From the NCBI GenBank assembly GCA_024227565.1, contig JAAEUE010000136.1, positions 1-64,000 on the forward strand: DNA of 64,000 bases, written 5' to 3'. The translations under genes and the position numbers were made by a program. Numbering within the stretch: the first letter of the stretch is position 1; each line of letters starts with the position of its first letter. Under the pieces are notes generated by a model. The model saw nothing but the letters and a program-made list of their open reading frames with translations, searched no databases and was not told where the DNA came from. Shown one piece after another: positions 62,261-64,000 of the stretch. The DNA is from Alphaproteobacteria bacterium. Lineage in GTDB: Bacteria; Pseudomonadota; Alphaproteobacteria; Rhizobiales; CAJQND01.

Positions 62261-64000
62261 TCATGTTGCAGACGTCGATGGTCCCATGGACATGAGTGCC
62301 GCGTTGCCGCCCGAGGCTGTGGTGTCTGTGGAGACCACGCGCTCGGTTGCGAAGCGGTGAAGATAGTGTGGCCCTCCCGCTTTGGGCCCGGTGCCCGACA
62401 AGCCTTCGCCGCCAAACGGCTGGGCGCCAACCACGGCGCCAATCTGGTTCCGGTTCACATAAAGATTGCCCACACGGACGCGCGATCTGATCTCCGCGGC
62501 CGTTGTTTCAATCCTGCTGTGGATGCCGAGCGTCAGGCCATAGCCGGTGGCGTTGACTGCGTCGCACACCGCTTCAAGTTGCGAGGACTTGTAACGGACC
62601 ACGTGCACGACGGGTCCGAACACCTCCTGTTCCAATTCATCTAAGCTATTGATTTCATAAGCAGATGGGGTGACGAACTGGCCAAGTTTGGTGACTTGGG
62701 TCTGAGGCAGGTCCACCAGGCATTTTGCCGATTTGGCCATTTTGGCCTTGTGCGCATCCAGGCCTGCACGCGCCGCCTCGTCGATCACGGGCCCAACATC
62801 CACCGCATAGTCGAGCGGGTCGCCAAGCTGCAATTCTTCAACCGCGCCCTGCAGCATGGGGATGAAACGATGAGCAATATCGTCTTGAACAAACACCACC
62901 CTGGCGGCCGAACAACGCTGGCCCGCGCTGTCATAAGCCGACAACACAAGATCGCCGACAGCCTGCTCGGGGAGGGCTGTTGAGTCCACGATCATGACGT
63001 TGATACCGCCGGTTTCGGCAATCAACGGGACGATGGCTCCGGGCCTCTGCGCTAAGTTTCGATTAATCATAGTCGCAGTTTCATTCGACCCGGTGAACGC
63101 CACACCACTGATTTGGGGGTGCGATGTGATGAGGGCGCCAATGGTTGCGCCATCGCCTGGAAGAAGATGCAAGACTTCGCGCGGGATGCCCGCTTGATGG
63201 AGAAGCTTGACGGCTTCAAACGCGGTTAGGGGGGTCTGCTCGGCCGGTTTGGCCACCACCGCATTTCCTGCAGCAAGAGCGGCGCACAATTGGCCGGTGA
63301 AAATCGCCAACGGGAAATTCCATGGCGAAATGCAGGCGAATACCCCACGGCCATGCAGGCTGAACTCGTTACGCTCGCCCGTGGGGCCGGGAAGCTCAAG
63401 CGGCCCGGCAAACTCCATGCGGGCTCTGGAGGCGTAGTATCTGAGGAAATCCACCGCTTCGCGCAGGTCTGCCAGGGCATTGTCCAATGTTTTGCCGGCT
63501 TCGCGCACGATAATGGCCATGAGCCGGGCCGTGTTGGCTTCATAGAGGTTTGCCGCAGTCTCCAACATCTCGGCGCGCTTGGTGCCGCCCATCCTGTCCC
63601 AGTCAACTTGCGCTTTGGCGGCGTGGGATATGGCGGTTTTGGCCAGGGCAGGGGTTGCTTCGGCGATTTCGCCCACAGGGCAGGAATGGTCGTGGGGCGA
63701 GGTGATTTTGCGGGGGCCAGCCGGCGAATCCTGTGCGGAGGTTAAGGGATGACCTGAAAACCCGGAGTTCAGGGCAGCGTTGATGCCGGTCATGAGCTCG
63801 GTTCTGGCTGGAGTGTGCCAGATCGGCAGGCCGGCAGAGTTGATCCGCGGCGCGAAGATGCCCGATGGGGCCGGGATTTCCGGATGGGGCATCGGATCTG
63901 CTGCTTCCAGGCGTTCCACCGGATCTGCGATAATGGCCGACACCGGCGCTTCATCGTCCGCCAGGCGGTTCACAAACGATGTGTTTGCACCGTTCTCCAG
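62261..64000 (-). CDS. putA: Bifunctional PutA, P5C dehydrogenase part (5' end beyond the window)
   Basis: The visible 579 residues are the C-terminal part of PutA, and the frame runs out of the right edge. The first visible residues LENGANTSFVNRLADDEAPV are the usual PutA junction between the proline dehydrogenase barrel and the aldehyde dehydrogenase domain. The P5C dehydrogenase has Glu in IAETGGINV and the catalytic Cys in AGQRCSAARV. It converts glutamate semialdehyde to glutamate with NAD. The C-terminus ends soon after FGGEGLSGTGPKAGGPHYL, so this is the short PutA form without an extra C-terminal domain. Confidence 0.92.
   Translation of the reverse strand: MENGANTSFVNRLADDEAPVSAIIADPVERLEAADPMPHPEIPAPSGIFAPRINSAGLPIWHTPARTELMTGINAALNSGFSGHPLTSAQDSPAGPRKITSPHDHSCPVGEIAEATPALAKTAISHAAKAQVDWDRMGGTKRAEMLETAANLYEANTARLMAIIVREAGKTLDNALADLREAVDFLRYYASRARMEFAGPLELPGPTGERNEFSLHGRGVFACISPWNFPLAIFTGQLCAALAAGNAVVAKPAEQTPLTAFEAVKLLHQAGIPREVLHLLPGDGATIGALITSHPQISGVAFTGSNETATMINRNLAQRPGAIVPLIAETGGINVMIVDSTALPEQAVGDLVLSAYDSAGQRCSAARVVFVQDDIAHRFIPMLQGAVEELQLGDPLDYAVDVGPVIDEAARAGLDAHKAKMAKSAKCLVDLPQTQVTKLGQFVTPSAYEINSLDELEQEVFGPVVHVVRYKSSQLEAVCDAVNATGYGLTLGIHSRIETTAAEIRSRVRVGNLYVNRNQIGAVVGAQPFGGEGLSGTGPKAGGPHYLHRFATERVVSTDTTASGGNAALMSMGPSTSAT

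Noticed and set aside
1..64000. tRNA, rRNA, prophage or replication-origin features
   Set aside because: No cloverleaf, rRNA core or phage structural gene was recognised by reading both strands. Absence is by eye only; a covariance-model scan would be decisive.

Overview
The window is a dense chromosomal stretch of an alphaproteobacterium. The evidence is a set of small or typical alphaproteobacterial genes: a DUF1127 miniprotein, DUF1489, an Ndufs6-type CHCC zinc-finger protein, an ELM1-like protein, a GcvA-type LysR regulator and a PutA. The DNA is GC-rich by eye. The order cannot be fixed from this window; a Rhizobiales-like, possibly marine, lineage is a guess from the many oxidative catabolism and transport genes. 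No rRNA, tRNA, CRISPR array, phage module or replication origin was seen.

Layout. 0-7 kb: the cut-off start of an IS5-type transposase, then an Lrp/AsnC regulator with an M20 amidohydrolase, divergent from threonine deaminase and a stand-alone AceE-like E1. A repeat-filled convergent gap and a LysR gene follow. 7-14 kb: small membrane and lipoproteins, a DMT transporter, a desaturase, and a von Willebrand factor A protein with five repeats. 14-20 kb: an aldehyde dehydrogenase, a Tat-exported phosphoesterase, and a divergent EmrB/EmrA-type efflux pair. 20-27 kb: a sterol-desaturase-type hydroxylase facing a LysR gene, an aminotransferase with a MetF-like protein, hydroxypyruvate isomerase, a DUF2306/LytTR pair and a PEP-mutase-type lyase.

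27-34 kb holds the most pathway-like cluster. It encodes a flavin reductase, a luciferase-type monooxygenase, a DUF1185 protein, an alpha/beta hydrolase and an aldehyde dehydrogenase, all on the plus strand, followed by a Rieske oxygenase and a GFA protein. The first five would suit oxygenative ring or C-N cleavage, then hydrolysis and aldehyde oxidation. 34-40 kb: a frameshifted quinone-oxidoreductase-like gene, a Cys-rich peptidoglycan-binding protein, a four-rhodanese protein coupled to a thiol-dioxygenase-like cupin, and an acyl-CoA dehydrogenase. 40-46 kb: a GGDEF-EAL protein, an unassigned ATP-grasp protein paired with a PhyH dioxygenase, a frameshifted ankyrin gene and an ELM1-like protein. 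46-56 kb: dehydrogenases, two alpha/beta hydrolases, an orphan biotin-containing carboxylase subunit, two transporters and an enolase-superfamily dehydratase. 56-64 kb: a PhzF variant, a DUF1801-epoxide hydrolase-PhyH run, a DAO-type oxidase, two PilZ genes (one with an in-frame amber codon) and the P5C dehydrogenase end of PutA, cut by the right edge.

Three genes are broken by single-base events: 34956-34959, about 44293 and 61362-61364. They are either sequencing/assembly errors or recent decay. The best candidates for something undescribed are the ATP-grasp/PhyH pair, the flavin-monooxygenase/DUF1185 cluster, and the two repeat-built exported proteins (VWA and Cys-rich).
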